A DNA stretch of 64,000 nt from Candidatus Kapaibacterium sp. (lineage in GTDB: Bacteria > Bacteroidota > Ignavibacteria > Kapaibacteriales > HRBIN21), in contig JANXCT010000004.1 of the NCBI GenBank assembly GCA_025059875.1, positions 62,001 through 126,000 of the forward strand. Reading direction: 5' to 3'. Shown piece by piece: positions 8,827 through 17,977 of this stretch. Position numbers and translations under genes: made by a program. Position 1 is the first letter of the stretch. The number at the start of each line of letters is the position of its first letter. The notes beneath the pieces were generated by a model. That model was given only the letters and a program-made list of their open reading frames with translations, did not search any database and was not told the origin of the DNA.

Positions 8827-10170
8827 TCACCGAATCCGAACTTCACGCCGCTCCCACTCCATATCGAAGATCGGAAGCCGCTCTACAAGGTGCTCTAGCC
8901 CGAGTGCCCGCAGGAGATACGGTGGAAGTGCCCGGAAACGGAGACGGACCGAGACCTCCAAACCACGATCGCGGCGCCATCCCCCTGGTGGAGGAGCGAT
9001 CGTGTAGACGGCCGTCCGCGTGTCGAAGGCAGGGATGGTCCGAAACTCCACCGCATGAGCTTCCCAGAAGAAGGCCGGTTTGCCATTCCGGAGTGCCGTA
9101 CCGTTGAAGAGCACCAGGCTCGTATCCAGAGGTGCGCGACCATTTTGGACGTCCAGACTGTGAAGCGTCCGCAAGTCTCCATGGGAGTCTAAGGTCCCGC
9201 TCTCGTACACCACTCGCCCAGTCGTCGCTTCGCGGACGATGACTTCTAGCCACATTTGCCGCATGAAGATAGAGCCGGTGGGGATATCATGGCCCGTAAT
9301 GTTATTCGCCAGCACAACACGGATACGCAGCGCACTATCTCGATGGAGCTCTGAAGGAACTGTCAGCAGCATCCGAAGAGCATTCTGGAGCATGTATTCG
9401 ACGGCTTCCATCATTTGCTCCCGCCCTGGGAAGTCCGAGAGCGGAACGTCCACTCCAGGCATCAAGTGACTGTGGCGACGACGAGTGGGACCATTCGGTA
9501 CAATCGGCTCAGGTGTCCAGGGCATATGGCAGACCTGGCATGTAATCCCTCGGCCGGGGTACGTGCTTTCACGCCACTCCGTGTAAGTCCGCTCCACCAA
9601 CACCCCTAACGGATTGATGACATCATGACAAGGCGCACAGGCTTCAGACTGGGACAGGCGTGGCTCGTACTCAGAGCGGTGGAAGGAATTTGGCAGCGGA
9701 TCCGGAACATTCCCTATACGGGTTCCATCCAGACGGAAACGCACAACACTCCGCCCCGGCGGGTGAGGGAGTGCCATCATGTGACAGACATCACACGTAA
9801 CTCCCTGCCGGGCAAGCTGAGAGAGCTGCTCCTTCCGTACTCCCGGCGACGTCTCCCCGAAGAGTGAGCCGAACGGAGTATGGCAGCGCATACAGAACTG
9901 GTCATCAACGACTTGTTGTCCTCGGAGCATCAGCTCATTGAGTGCATGGAAGACGGGATCCTCGACTGCGTAGGCGTGCATGGAGATGCGCCACTCTTCG
10001 TAGTGTTTCGGATGGCACGGCTGGCACTGCTCCGCTACAGCTACCAATCGACGCAGGGCCTCAGCCGTATCGGGCTGCCCCGCAGGACGCTGAGGAGCTG
10101 CAGGCTGCTCTCTCGAGCACCCGCTCCATACAACTGCCCCTACTACGGCCACAATGAGCCATCCAATCAT
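8827..10170 (-). CDS. Pentaheme c-type cytochrome lipoprotein
   Basis: This periplasm-facing protein of about 447 residues carries five CxxCH heme sites: CQPCH (49-53), CMRCH (93-97), CDVCH (126-130), CAPCH (178-182) and CQVCH (211-215). The spacing resembles the cytochrome c554 / multiheme family. The C-terminal half has no heme motif and looks like a beta-rich domain (LRIRVVLANNITGHDIPTGS). Starting at ATG 10170 gives MIGWLIVAVVGAVVWSGC, a lipoprotein signal with a lipidated cysteine at 18. The longer frame from 10218 would bury this signal. The ATG overlaps the stop of the upstream FGE-fold gene (ATGA), so both are coupled. A role in extracytoplasmic electron transfer is likely; the donor and acceptor are unknown. 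Confidence 0.82.
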   Translation of the reverse strand: MIGWLIVAVVGAVVWSGCSREQPAAPQRPAGQPDTAEALRRLVAVAEQCQPCHPKHYEEWRISMHAYAVEDPVFHALNELMLRGQQVVDDQFCMRCHTPFGSLFGETSPGVRKEQLSQLARQGVTCDVCHMMALPHPPGRSVVRFRLDGTRIGNVPDPLPNSFHRSEYEPRLSQSEACAPCHDVINPLGVLVERTYTEWRESTYPGRGITCQVCHMPWTPEPIVPNGPTRRRHSHLMPGVDVPLSDFPGREQMMEAVEYMLQNALRMLLTVPSELHRDSALRIRVVLANNITGHDIPTGSIFMRQMWLEVIVREATTGRVVYESGTLDSHGDLRTLHSLDVQNGRAPLDTSLVLFNGTALRNGKPAFFWEAHAVEFRTIPAFDTRTAVYTIAPPPGGWRRDRGLEVSVRLRFRALPPYLLRALGLEHLVERLPIFDMEWERREVRIR

Positions 10171-11279
10171 ATTCGCGATCTCACCAAACGAAACCCTACC
10201 GCTGGCCCACGGTACCACGGAGAGAAAGGCATACGCGCAGCCGAACGCACGACAAAGCTCCCCGTACTCCAGGCTCCCCCACGTACGACCCGTCGGTCTC
10301 CCGATGGCGGCCCTGCTGGATCCTGAGCTGGCGTAGAAGTATACGCTGTACTACTGTACCAATCCCAGCACCACTCCGCAACATTCCCGAGCATGTCGTA
10401 AAGCCCAAAGCCATTCGGCCGCTTCTGTCCCACAGGATGTGTTCGGTCGTTGCTGTTCCGGCAGTACCATGCAAGCTCTTCAAGGAGCGGTTCTTCCTCG
10501 TCGCAGCCGCCCCAAGGCTGGCGGAGGTCGCCTGCGTATGTATCGGTTGTCGTACCTGCGCGGCAGGCATATTCCCACTCTGCTTCCGTCGGAAGACGGT
10601 AGCCGTTGGCCGTGCGATCCCATATGATGGAGTCACCACTACGGAGATAGCATGGTCGCAGACCATGCCGCAGTGACAACCGATTGCAGAAGTCTACGGC
10701 CTCCCACCACGTAACGTTCTCCACCGGTCGCCGAGGATCCCGAAACCAGCTAGGATTGTAGCCCATCACTGCCGTCCAGAGCGCCTGAGTAACCTCAGTA
10801 GTACACACCCAGATTGGGACGGTCAGCTCTACCTCTCGGACTGGCTGTTCAGCAATGTCCCGCAGAGAGCCCTGTTGGAAGCGACCCGCTGGAAGCAACA
10901 CCATCTCTGGCGGAGGCGGGGTCGGACGGATGTTCGCTATCAACGTACCCACGGCCCAGAGAGCTCCCGTGCTCTGGTCGAAGAGGCGCGCTACCACCGT
11001 GTACGTCCCTGCTTCAGAGAAGCGATGGCGTGCCCGGTCGCTCCCGACGACAACGAGTTTCGGAGACCCATCTCCGAAGTCCCACTCGATCCGCCACCAT
11101 GCAGGCTGACGGGCTGTTACAGCAACGAACTCATACTCTTGCCCCGGTTCTCCCTCTGTGCCTCCTAGCAGCGTCGTCTGGAGAATGAGGCTCCGGTCTG
11201 GTGGTAGCCAGAGCTCGTCTACCGCGCTCTCAGCGCAGCCGGCCAAGCACCCCAAGACACCGAGAACAACCCACCACAT
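10167..11279 (-). CDS. Lipoprotein with PKD-like and formylglycine-generating-enzyme (SUMF1) fold domains
   Basis: This exported protein of about 370 residues starts at ATG 11279, with GGGAG about 6 bases upstream, giving MWWVVLGVLGCLAGC, a lipoprotein signal. Residues about 60-120 resemble a PKD/Ig domain (WRIEWDFGDGSP, FSEAGTYTVVARLF). Residues about 130-370 are an FGE-sulfatase fold: MVLLPAGRFQQGS, TEVTQALWTAVMGYNPSWF, PVENVTWWEAVDFCNRLS, YRLPTEAEWEYACRAG, GLYDMLGNVAEWCWDW, RVVRGGAW. The paired cysteines of true FGE, normally just after the GGSW segment, are absent (GGAWSTGSFVVRSAARM). It therefore cannot be a normal sulfatase-activating enzyme and is more likely a binding or structural member. 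It is coupled to the pentaheme cytochrome. Confidence 0.82.
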   Translation of the reverse strand: MWWVVLGVLGCLAGCAESAVDELWLPPDRSLILQTTLLGGTEGEPGQEYEFVAVTARQPAWWRIEWDFGDGSPKLVVVGSDRARHRFSEAGTYTVVARLFDQSTGALWAVGTLIANIRPTPPPPEMVLLPAGRFQQGSLRDIAEQPVREVELTVPIWVCTTEVTQALWTAVMGYNPSWFRDPRRPVENVTWWEAVDFCNRLSLRHGLRPCYLRSGDSIIWDRTANGYRLPTEAEWEYACRAGTTTDTYAGDLRQPWGGCDEEEPLLEELAWYCRNSNDRTHPVGQKRPNGFGLYDMLGNVAEWCWDWYSSTAYTSTPAQDPAGPPSGDRRVVRGGAWSTGSFVVRSAARMPFSPWYRGPAVGFRLVRSRI

Positions 11280-11350
11280 GAGGAACTCCCTACCACCAGA
11301 AGTAACGACTAATGAAGAGGCCTCGTGCAAGGGGCTTGCGGCAAAAGCCG

Positions 11351-11358
11351 TATTTTTG
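11351..11358 (+). promoter_or_regulatory. Bacteroidota-type -7 element (TATTTTTG) for the tyrosine-kinase operon
   Basis: TATTTTTG matches TAnnTTTG and lies 40 bases before the ATG at 11399. GGAGG at 11386-11390 then acts as ribosome-binding site. It sits in the 119-base divergent gap between the FGE-fold lipoprotein and the kinase. Confidence 0.45.
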
Positions 11359-11398
11359 GCTCTGCCCACCTCCCACCGATAGCCACGGAGGATTTACG

Positions 11399-13774
11399 AT
11401 GCCGACCCCGGCGAGGCAGCGCAACACCTACCAGCGCAACGGACTTGCTAACATTTCGCTCCAGCGCCATTTCACGCTCGTGGACTACCTTCACCTCCTC
11501 TGGCAAGGAAAGTGGTGGATCCTCGGCATCACGGGCGTCGTCGTTGCGGCGGCATTCTACTACACCTGGACTCGACCCTTCGTATACGAGGCCTCAGCAC
11601 GCCTGTTGGTCAACACAAGTCGTCCTCCAACAGGGATTGTCCTCGTCGGCCTCGCAGGACAGGACGAGCGCATGCTCCGTAACGAGCTCATGCAGATGAA
11701 TGCTCATGAGACCATGCAGGCCGTTGCGGAAGCCCTCCTCCAGAAAGCACGCGCTGGTCACCGCCTCAGTATCACCACTTTTGCAAAGCCAAATTCCCCT
11801 TCGCCACGTAGCTGGGAAGACAGTGTAGCGGCTGTAGCAAGCCGCATCCGTAGCGTCGTCAGCCTCATCCCTACACGGGACGCTGACATTGTGGATATCC
11901 GAGTGCGGACGAATGAGCCAACGGAAGTAGCTCTGATTGCAAACACCTTTGCTGAGGTCTATGTTCAAGTCAACGAGCGCAACAACCGCGCGAATGCTCG
12001 TCGTGTGCGGGAGTTCCTACAGCAACAGTACGAATGGACGCGCGACACTCTAGCGAAAGCCGAACAGATGCTGCAAGACTACATGAGCCGTACCGGCGCA
12101 ATGGAGTTGGATGCCCGCGCCAATGCGCTCGTCACTCAGCTCTCCGAGTTGGACGGAAAAGCCAGTGAAGCACGGATTGCCCGTGACGCCTTGAAGCAGG
12201 CACTGGAGCAGTACCAGCAGCAGCTCCGCGAAATAGAGCCGAGACTGGCCGAAGAGCTAGCCACTGTGTCTTCGCCCTACATCGAGACCCTCCAGCAGCA
12301 GATTGCTCAGTTGGAGGTTCAGCGGGACCTCATCATCGCCAGCAAGCCCTTGGTGGCGAGCCCCGTCTACTTCCAGACACAGATGCAACAGCTGGAAGAG
12401 CAGCTGGCTGAACTGAAAGAGAAGCTTCGCCAACGGACCGAAGAGCTGAAGCGCTCCAAACTAGGAACCCTCCCTGCCTCTCCTGAGGGAGGCGGGCCAA
12501 CAGCAGCCTTGCAACACCTGCGACAGAAGGTCTTTGAGCTCAGTGTCCAACTCCAAGCAGAGGAGGCACGCCTTAAAGCGACTGAACAAGCTCGCCAGCG
12601 AGCCGAAGCAGAGTTCCGCCAACTGCCAGCCCAGAGCATTGAGCTAGCTCGACTCCGCCGCATCACCGGAGGTCTGGAGAAGCTTCACGAGCTTCTCTCC
12701 GAAAAGCTCAACGAAGCGATCATTGCTGAACAGTCGGTGTTTGCAACCGTGTCTATCTTGGAAAAGGCGGTACCCCCCAAGCGTCCGATCAGCCCGAATC
12801 GCTCCCTGAACATGATGATAGCGACAATCGTCGGCCTCTTGCTCGGCATCGGATTCGTTCTAATCAGAGTCTTCTCCGACACTACCATCCGTTCGCCAGA
12901 AGACCTAGAAAGTAAGGGGCTAGTAGTCCTTGCGGCGATTCCTCGGATTCCGCCTGAACTGACTGCTCAGGATGCGGCAATGATTGCCCAGACAGAAGAG
13001 GATGCTGCCTTCTACTCCCGCTTCCCCGCCGAGCAAGTGATTCCACCTCACCTGATTACGCACTACAGCCCGAAGTCCCCAATAGCCGAGAGCTACCGCT
13101 CCGTTCGTACCGCTCTCCAGTTCGCTACAGTAGATACCCCCCATCCGCTGGTTGTCGTCACAAGCTCCGTGCCGCAGGAAGGGAAGACGACCACAAGCGT
13201 CAATACCGCAATTACCTTCGCCCAGGCAGGGTACCGCACGCTACTGATTGACGCGGACCTGCGTCGTCCATGTGCTCACAATATCTTCGGCTTCGGGCGT
13301 GAACCGGGGCTAGTCAACGTCCTAATTGGAGAGGTGCCCCCAGATCAGGCCTGCCGACCAACGGGGCTCAGGAACCTGGACATCCTAACCTGCGGGCCTA
13401 TTCCCCCAAATCCTTCCGAACTCTTAGGCTCGGAACGTACACGGCAACTCTTCCAACAGCTCCGACAGCAATACGACATCGTTCTCGTCGACACACCACC
13501 CGTTATCTCCGTCACCGATGCCCTAGTTCTTGCTCCTCTCGCACATGCCTACCTCCTTGTGGCTCGAGCCAACGAGACGAAGATTGATGCCCTACTGAAA
13601 GCCCAGGAACTCCTGGAGCGCATTTCCGCCCGCATCATCGGCGTTGTGCTCAACGAGTTCGACATCTCCACCACGTACGGCTCGTACTACCGCTACTACC
13701 GGTACTACAAGTACTACCACTACTACACCGACTCCGAAAAGCGCCGCAGTACCCTACGGAGCCCGATCAAGTGA
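11399..13774 (+). CDS. Wzc-like polysaccharide co-polymerase / tyrosine autokinase (BY-kinase)
   Basis: This inner-membrane protein of about 791 residues controls chain length and export of capsule or exopolysaccharide and phosphorylates itself on tyrosine. It has an N-terminal Wzz domain with a helix near residues 37-58 (WWILGITGVVVAAAFYY) and long coiled coils (about 190-470). A second membrane helix lies near 480 (LNMMIATIVGLLLGIGFVLI). The kinase domain carries Walker A VPQEGKTTTSVNTAI, Walker A' LLIDADLRRP and Walker B IVLVDTPPVIS. The C-terminus is a tyrosine cluster with 14 Tyr within about 22 residues, the expected autophosphorylation tail. The start at 11399 is chosen over 11312 because of GGAGG 8 bases upstream. 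It begins the long plus-strand run to uvrC. Confidence 0.9.
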   Translation: MPTPARQRNTYQRNGLANISLQRHFTLVDYLHLLWQGKWWILGITGVVVAAAFYYTWTRPFVYEASARLLVNTSRPPTGIVLVGLAGQDERMLRNELMQMNAHETMQAVAEALLQKARAGHRLSITTFAKPNSPSPRSWEDSVAAVASRIRSVVSLIPTRDADIVDIRVRTNEPTEVALIANTFAEVYVQVNERNNRANARRVREFLQQQYEWTRDTLAKAEQMLQDYMSRTGAMELDARANALVTQLSELDGKASEARIARDALKQALEQYQQQLREIEPRLAEELATVSSPYIETLQQQIAQLEVQRDLIIASKPLVASPVYFQTQMQQLEEQLAELKEKLRQRTEELKRSKLGTLPASPEGGGPTAALQHLRQKVFELSVQLQAEEARLKATEQARQRAEAEFRQLPAQSIELARLRRITGGLEKLHELLSEKLNEAIIAEQSVFATVSILEKAVPPKRPISPNRSLNMMIATIVGLLLGIGFVLIRVFSDTTIRSPEDLESKGLVVLAAIPRIPPELTAQDAAMIAQTEEDAAFYSRFPAEQVIPPHLITHYSPKSPIAESYRSVRTALQFATVDTPHPLVVVTSSVPQEGKTTTSVNTAITFAQAGYRTLLIDADLRRPCAHNIFGFGREPGLVNVLIGEVPPDQACRPTGLRNLDILTCGPIPPNPSELLGSERTRQLFQQLRQQYDIVLVDTPPVISVTDALVLAPLAHAYLLVARANETKIDALLKAQELLERISARIIGVVLNEFDISTTYGSYYRYYRYYKYYHYYTDSEKRRSTLRSPIK

Positions 13775-15150
13775 TGCCCTCTGCAGCCGACTACGTAGAG
13801 CGGAATTGGGGCCGCTTTCTCGAGGAGTTGAACTCTCTACTTCAATTCCCGAGCGTTAGTACAGATCCAAAGCATGCTGAAGATGTCAGAAGCTGTGCTG
13901 AATGGCTCCGCGAGCACTTGGCTACACTTGCTCCAACACATCTAGAACTCATCTCAACGGCAGGGCACCCTATTGTCTATGCCTCCTGGGAGACAGACCA
14001 GAACGCCCCGACCGTGCTGATCTACGGGCACTACGACGTGCAACCGGCCGATCCCATCGAGCTTTGGGAGACCCCACCCTTTGAGCCGAGCATCCGTGAC
14101 GGCCGCATCTACGCTCGCGGTGCAACGGACAACAAAGGCCAGTTCTTCGCCCACGTGAAGGCCATAGAGACCCTCCTGAACTCCGACGAGCGGCTCCCAC
14201 TCAATGTCAAGCTCCTACTAGAAGGGGAGGAGGAGATCGGGAGCGTTCACCTGCGCCCGTTTCTGGAAGAGCACCGGAAGATGCTTCGGTGCGATGCTGT
14301 CCTGATCTCCGATACGGCGTTGTACCGAGATGACCTCCCTACGCTCTGCTATGGCCTGCGCGGGCTGTGCTACTTGGAGGTAACTGTCCGCGCTGCGTCT
14401 GCGGACCTGCACTCCGGAGTCTTCGGCGGTGTTGTGGACAATCCCATCCTCGCACTAGCTCGCATTCTGAGCGGACTCCGCGACGGTTACGGACGCGTCA
14501 CCATTCCTGGCTTCTACGATGACGTCGTCGAGCCGAGTCCAGAAGAACGCCAACGGCTTGCAGTGTTGCCCTTTGAGGAAGACACTGTAAAGCGGGAGCT
14601 TGGTGCCCCTATGCTGTTTGGGGAAGCAGGGTATACCATTCTCGAGCGTCGCTGGCTGCGCCCCACGCTGGACGTGAACGGCATCGTCGGAGGCTACATC
14701 GGGAGCGGAGCCAAGACGGTACTGCCAGCCGTTGCATCAGCGAAGCTCTCCATGCGCCTTGTGCCCAATCAGCGGGTAGACGATATCGCTGCTAAGGCGG
14801 AGGCCGCTATCCGAGCTCTGGCCCCGCCGACAGTAGAGGTAGAGGTCCGCCGACTTCACGGAGCTAATCCCGTGCTCATCCCGATAGAGAGCCTCCCAAT
14901 GCAGGCAGCAGCTCGCGCCTTAGAGTGCACCTTCGGACGCCCTCCAGTATTCGTGCGTGAAGGTGGCACCATCCCAGTCGTGGAGTGGTGCACGGAGCTC
15001 TTGGGCGCCCCTGTGGTGCTCATGGGGCTGGGCTTAGAGAGCGAGGGAGCACACGCTCCGAATGAGCACTTCCACCTGAAGAATTTCTTCCGCGGAATCC
15101 TAGCATCGGTCGAATTCCTGCGCGAGTATGCCCATGTCGCTTCGTCTTAG
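13774..15150 (+). CDS. M20-family metallopeptidase (dipeptidase-like)
   Basis: This 458-residue zinc peptidase of family M20 is of the CNDP/ArgE-DapE-like dipeptidase type. Metal and catalytic positions are visible: VLIYGHYDVQPAD (His, Asp), GRIYARGATDNKGQ (Asp), LLEGEEEIGS (Glu-Glu), LISDTALY (Asp) and NEHFHLKNF (His). The dimerisation domain includes DLHSGVFGGVVDNP. ATG 13774 overlaps the stop of the kinase gene (TGATG); the GTG one codon earlier is also possible. Substrates cannot be read from sequence; the closest architecture cleaves dipeptides. No signal peptide is seen. Confidence 0.88.
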   Translation: MPSAADYVERNWGRFLEELNSLLQFPSVSTDPKHAEDVRSCAEWLREHLATLAPTHLELISTAGHPIVYASWETDQNAPTVLIYGHYDVQPADPIELWETPPFEPSIRDGRIYARGATDNKGQFFAHVKAIETLLNSDERLPLNVKLLLEGEEEIGSVHLRPFLEEHRKMLRCDAVLISDTALYRDDLPTLCYGLRGLCYLEVTVRAASADLHSGVFGGVVDNPILALARILSGLRDGYGRVTIPGFYDDVVEPSPEERQRLAVLPFEEDTVKRELGAPMLFGEAGYTILERRWLRPTLDVNGIVGGYIGSGAKTVLPAVASAKLSMRLVPNQRVDDIAAKAEAAIRALAPPTVEVEVRRLHGANPVLIPIESLPMQAAARALECTFGRPPVFVREGGTIPVVEWCTELLGAPVVLMGLGLESEGAHAPNEHFHLKNFFRGILASVEFLREYAHVASS

Positions 15151-15472
15151 CCTCGGGTGTTGGGTAGCTCTCGCTGCTGTTACCCTTCTCTGTGACGGCT
15201 GCGCTAGTGCCCGTCCCCAAGGCAGTGTCATTGAACTTTACGGTGTCATCAACCCTCTGCGACTCGATTCCCGCGTGTGCTGGATTCTGGAGACTGGCGG
15301 CATGCGGGACAAAGCATTCTACGAGCTTCGCGGACCCGACCGAATCCTACAGCGTCTGCAGCAGGAGAACCTTCGGGCCCGTATCCGAGGAGTCCTGCGC
15401 CCTGAGTGCACCCCAACGTGCGGTGTTGGGACATGCGTGGAAGTGATAGAGATTCTGGAGCTGCAGCGATGA
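15134..15472 (+). CDS. Small putative lipoprotein, function unknown
   Basis: This short protein of about 112 residues starts at ATG 15134 inside the end of the M20 peptidase gene. The N-terminus MSLRLSLGCWVALAAVTLLC ends in a cysteine a few residues later (DGC), giving a weak lipobox. The rest has several cysteines (CTPTCGVGTCVEV) and reads as a small beta domain. I do not recognise a family. It is followed by another lipoprotein gene overlapping by ATGA, suggesting a coupled pair acting in the envelope. Confidence 0.65.
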   Translation: MSLRLSLGCWVALAAVTLLCDGCASARPQGSVIELYGVINPLRLDSRVCWILETGGMRDKAFYELRGPDRILQRLQQENLRARIRGVLRPECTPTCGVGTCVEVIEILELQR

Positions 15473-16878
15473 AAGTCCTCCTCGTCGGGCTCTGTACACT
15501 CGTCCTCAGCCTCGGCGGCTGCGCAACGGCGACCGATGTCCTCCAGACGCCATGGATCCGCATAGAGCGTGACGTCTACACCATCATCGTCCGGGATACC
15601 GTTCGACAGACGCACCTCCTCAATCCTCCTGGTGAAGCTGATCGAGGCATCCTGTTCCCGAATGCGCGGCATACGACGATAGAGCACACCGCTACTTTCC
15701 GCGATAGCACCGTAGAGCGGCACTACCCAAACTTCATCCGCCTCGGTGTCTTCGAGAGCGTCGGGCTGCTAGGAACAGCTCCTTCTGACGAGGCCTACGA
15801 TTCCGGCCTCTTTGGGCTCTTTCCCGAGGCCCTGGAAGAACAAGGGGAGCCATCCACCGACTCACGAGTGTTCACTGGAGCATGGCGCCGTTTCGGCATC
15901 CTAGAGTATCGCTTCCCATGGTTCTACGGGGCACGACACTGGAGTGTTGGCAGCGTGAGCCTTGAGGTCTTCCAGCTCAGCCGGCAGGAGAGGTCGTGGT
16001 TCATCGGAGTCCTACCGTTGTACATCTGCAAGCGCTGGTACTTCCGCGAGCTTCCCCCATACGTTACAGCCGCAGTCAGCCTTGGGACTAGTCTCTTCCC
16101 CTCGCAGTACCTCAACCTCACTGGCTCGCTGGAACTCGGGTCGCTCGGTGGAGTCAACCTCCGAGGCTATGTAGGCTTCCTATGGGGACAGACTCCTGCA
16201 CGGCAAGGACAGAACGAAGGACCTATAGGGCAAGGACAGAGTGAAGGAAGCAGTACTGCTCAGCTCTACGCCGGTTTAGGGACCTCTTTGCTAGACTTCC
16301 TCAACCGCGAAGAGGAGCTGCAGCAGGAATGGAGCGAACATCGGCATTCGGCCTGGAGTGTAGGGATAGGCCATGGAGCCTTCCTCCGTACGAGCGCGTC
16401 GCAGTCTATCTGGACAGAGGGGTCCTCACCGCTTATCTCTGGACTGCTTCTGCGAGTCATGCCTGTTCAACTAGCACTCCCGCTGCGACCTCAGGGCTTC
16501 TACCTTGGGACCTCCTTGACAACCATCCTCATCCTGGGGATGAATCAAGGGGCCATCGGTATCCTCCCACTCCGCGCAGGATACTGGTTCGAGCTCGTCC
16601 CTGCAGGGCTCTATGGGGACCTCGGAGCGGAAGCCCTGTACTACCCCTCCAATGCCGTGAATCTCTCTGCGCGACTCATACTCCGCCTCTCAGAGATTGC
16701 CAACATCTTCCTCACAGCCGGTTTCACCAACGGTTCTGTACTCCGCGGCAGGGAATGGTGGGACATCCTCAATGACGCTGGCCGGTTCAGTGGGTGGTAT
16801 ATCGGAATCGGGACGGGAGCTGGCGAACGCCTGTTCCGGCCTTCCGAAGTGTGGTACTTCCGCTCTCCGTCACACTAA
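15469..16878 (+). CDS. Large putative lipoprotein, probably envelope-associated, function unknown
   Basis: This protein of about 469 residues starts at ATG 15469, overlapping the previous stop by ATGA. The start at 15469 gives MKVLLVGLCTLVLSLGGC, a good lipoprotein signal; the longer frame from 15406 does not. The middle and C-terminal parts look like amphipathic beta strands with aromatic ends (YFRELPPYVTAAVSLGTSLF, FIYLGTSLTTILILGMNQG-like stretches), suggesting a barrel or beta-rich outer-membrane domain. Near 16196-16250 the DNA carries an imperfect tandem repeat coding for GQNEG / GQSEG. No family is recognised. Confidence 0.7.
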   Translation: MKVLLVGLCTLVLSLGGCATATDVLQTPWIRIERDVYTIIVRDTVRQTHLLNPPGEADRGILFPNARHTTIEHTATFRDSTVERHYPNFIRLGVFESVGLLGTAPSDEAYDSGLFGLFPEALEEQGEPSTDSRVFTGAWRRFGILEYRFPWFYGARHWSVGSVSLEVFQLSRQERSWFIGVLPLYICKRWYFRELPPYVTAAVSLGTSLFPSQYLNLTGSLELGSLGGVNLRGYVGFLWGQTPARQGQNEGPIGQGQSEGSSTAQLYAGLGTSLLDFLNREEELQQEWSEHRHSAWSVGIGHGAFLRTSASQSIWTEGSSPLISGLLLRVMPVQLALPLRPQGFYLGTSLTTILILGMNQGAIGILPLRAGYWFELVPAGLYGDLGAEALYYPSNAVNLSARLILRLSEIANIFLTAGFTNGSVLRGREWWDILNDAGRFSGWYIGIGTGAGERLFRPSEVWYFRSPSH

Positions 16879-16894
16879 AACAGAGGTCCGGCCA

Positions 16895-17971
16895 ATGGCA
16901 GAGCACCTCTACTACCGAGACTACCTGGCATTGGACAGCATCCTCTCGGCACAGCACCCCCGTAGTGCACAACATGGTGTCATAGCCCACGATGAGCTAC
17001 TCTTCATCATTGTGCACCAGGTCTACGAACTGTGGTTCAAGCAGGCACTCTACGAGCTAGACTCCGTCATCCGCATCATTGGTCAGTCGTATGTCCCCGA
17101 GCATGAAGTCGCCACCGCCCTATTTCGAGTAGAGCGCATCAATCGCATCCTAGAGCTGGGGATTGCGCAGTTCGACCTCCTGGAGACCATGACCCCATTG
17201 GACTTCTTGGCTTTCCGCGACCTCCTACACCCCGCTAGCGGCTTCCAGTCACTCCAGTTCCGGCTTCTAGAAGTACGGCTTGGGTTGGACGAAGAGGCAC
17301 GCGTACTCCGAGGCTACGAGCTCAGCCTGGATGAACGTGACCGCCAACAGCTACAGCAAGCACGCTCCCAGCCGACCCTCTTTGGGGTTGTCCAGGCTTG
17401 GTTGGAGCGGATGCCCTTCCTGGAGTTAGGTGACTACCGCTTCTGGGATGCCTACCGCGAAGCTGCCTTGAGGATGTTTGCCCGCGAACGCCGAGCCGTT
17501 GAGGAGCATCCGGTACTATCGCCAGAGGAAAAGCAGCAGAAGCTCCAGCAGATTCAGCTCAATGCTGCTGACTTCGGGGCCCTCTTCGACGCTGCACGCT
17601 ATGCTGAGCTCCAGCGTACGCGCCAGCGCCGCCTTTCGCACCGGGCCACATTGGCAGCACTCTTTATCATGCTGTACCGAGACTATCCCCTGCTACAGCT
17701 CCCTTCCCGTTTTCTGGACTCTCTCATCCGGTTAGACCAGCGCATGAGCCTCTGGCGCTACCGACATACCGTCATGGTCAATCGCATGATCGGGCGCAAA
17801 GTCGGCACCGGCGGTTCCAGCGGCTACGACTACCTGCTCCAGACTACCGTCCGACAGCACATCTTCCAGGACCTTGCCAGCTTAGCGAACTACCTACTCC
17901 CACCGGCTGAAATTCCACCGTTGCCGCCCGAAGTAGAAACCCGTCTGCGCTTCGCTGCCGAGCTGAGCTGA
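16895..17971 (+). CDS. kynA: Tryptophan 2,3-dioxygenase
   Basis: This heme enzyme of about 358 residues opens the indole ring of L-tryptophan to N-formylkynurenine, the first step of the kynurenine route to NAD or of tryptophan breakdown. Family motifs are HDELLFIIVHQVYELWFKQ (substrate and heme pocket), SGFQSLQFRLLE, and the C-terminal RHTVMVNRMIGRKVGTGGSS followed by GYDYL. It is longer than the ~280-residue Xanthomonas enzyme. The start at 16895 (MAEHLYYRDYL) has AGAGGT 8 bases upstream. The frame stays open back to 16697, but that stretch is the preceding gene read in another frame. No other kynurenine-pathway gene is in the window. Confidence 0.92.
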   Translation: MAEHLYYRDYLALDSILSAQHPRSAQHGVIAHDELLFIIVHQVYELWFKQALYELDSVIRIIGQSYVPEHEVATALFRVERINRILELGIAQFDLLETMTPLDFLAFRDLLHPASGFQSLQFRLLEVRLGLDEEARVLRGYELSLDERDRQQLQQARSQPTLFGVVQAWLERMPFLELGDYRFWDAYREAALRMFARERRAVEEHPVLSPEEKQQKLQQIQLNAADFGALFDAARYAELQRTRQRRLSHRATLAALFIMLYRDYPLLQLPSRFLDSLIRLDQRMSLWRYRHTVMVNRMIGRKVGTGGSSGYDYLLQTTVRQHIFQDLASLANYLLPPAEIPPLPPEVETRLRFAAELS

Positions 17972-17977
17972 AAGCAT

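Noticed and set aside
10167-11279. Active formylglycine-generating enzyme
   Set aside because: The fold is present but the catalytic cysteine pair is missing, and no sulfatase gene is nearby.
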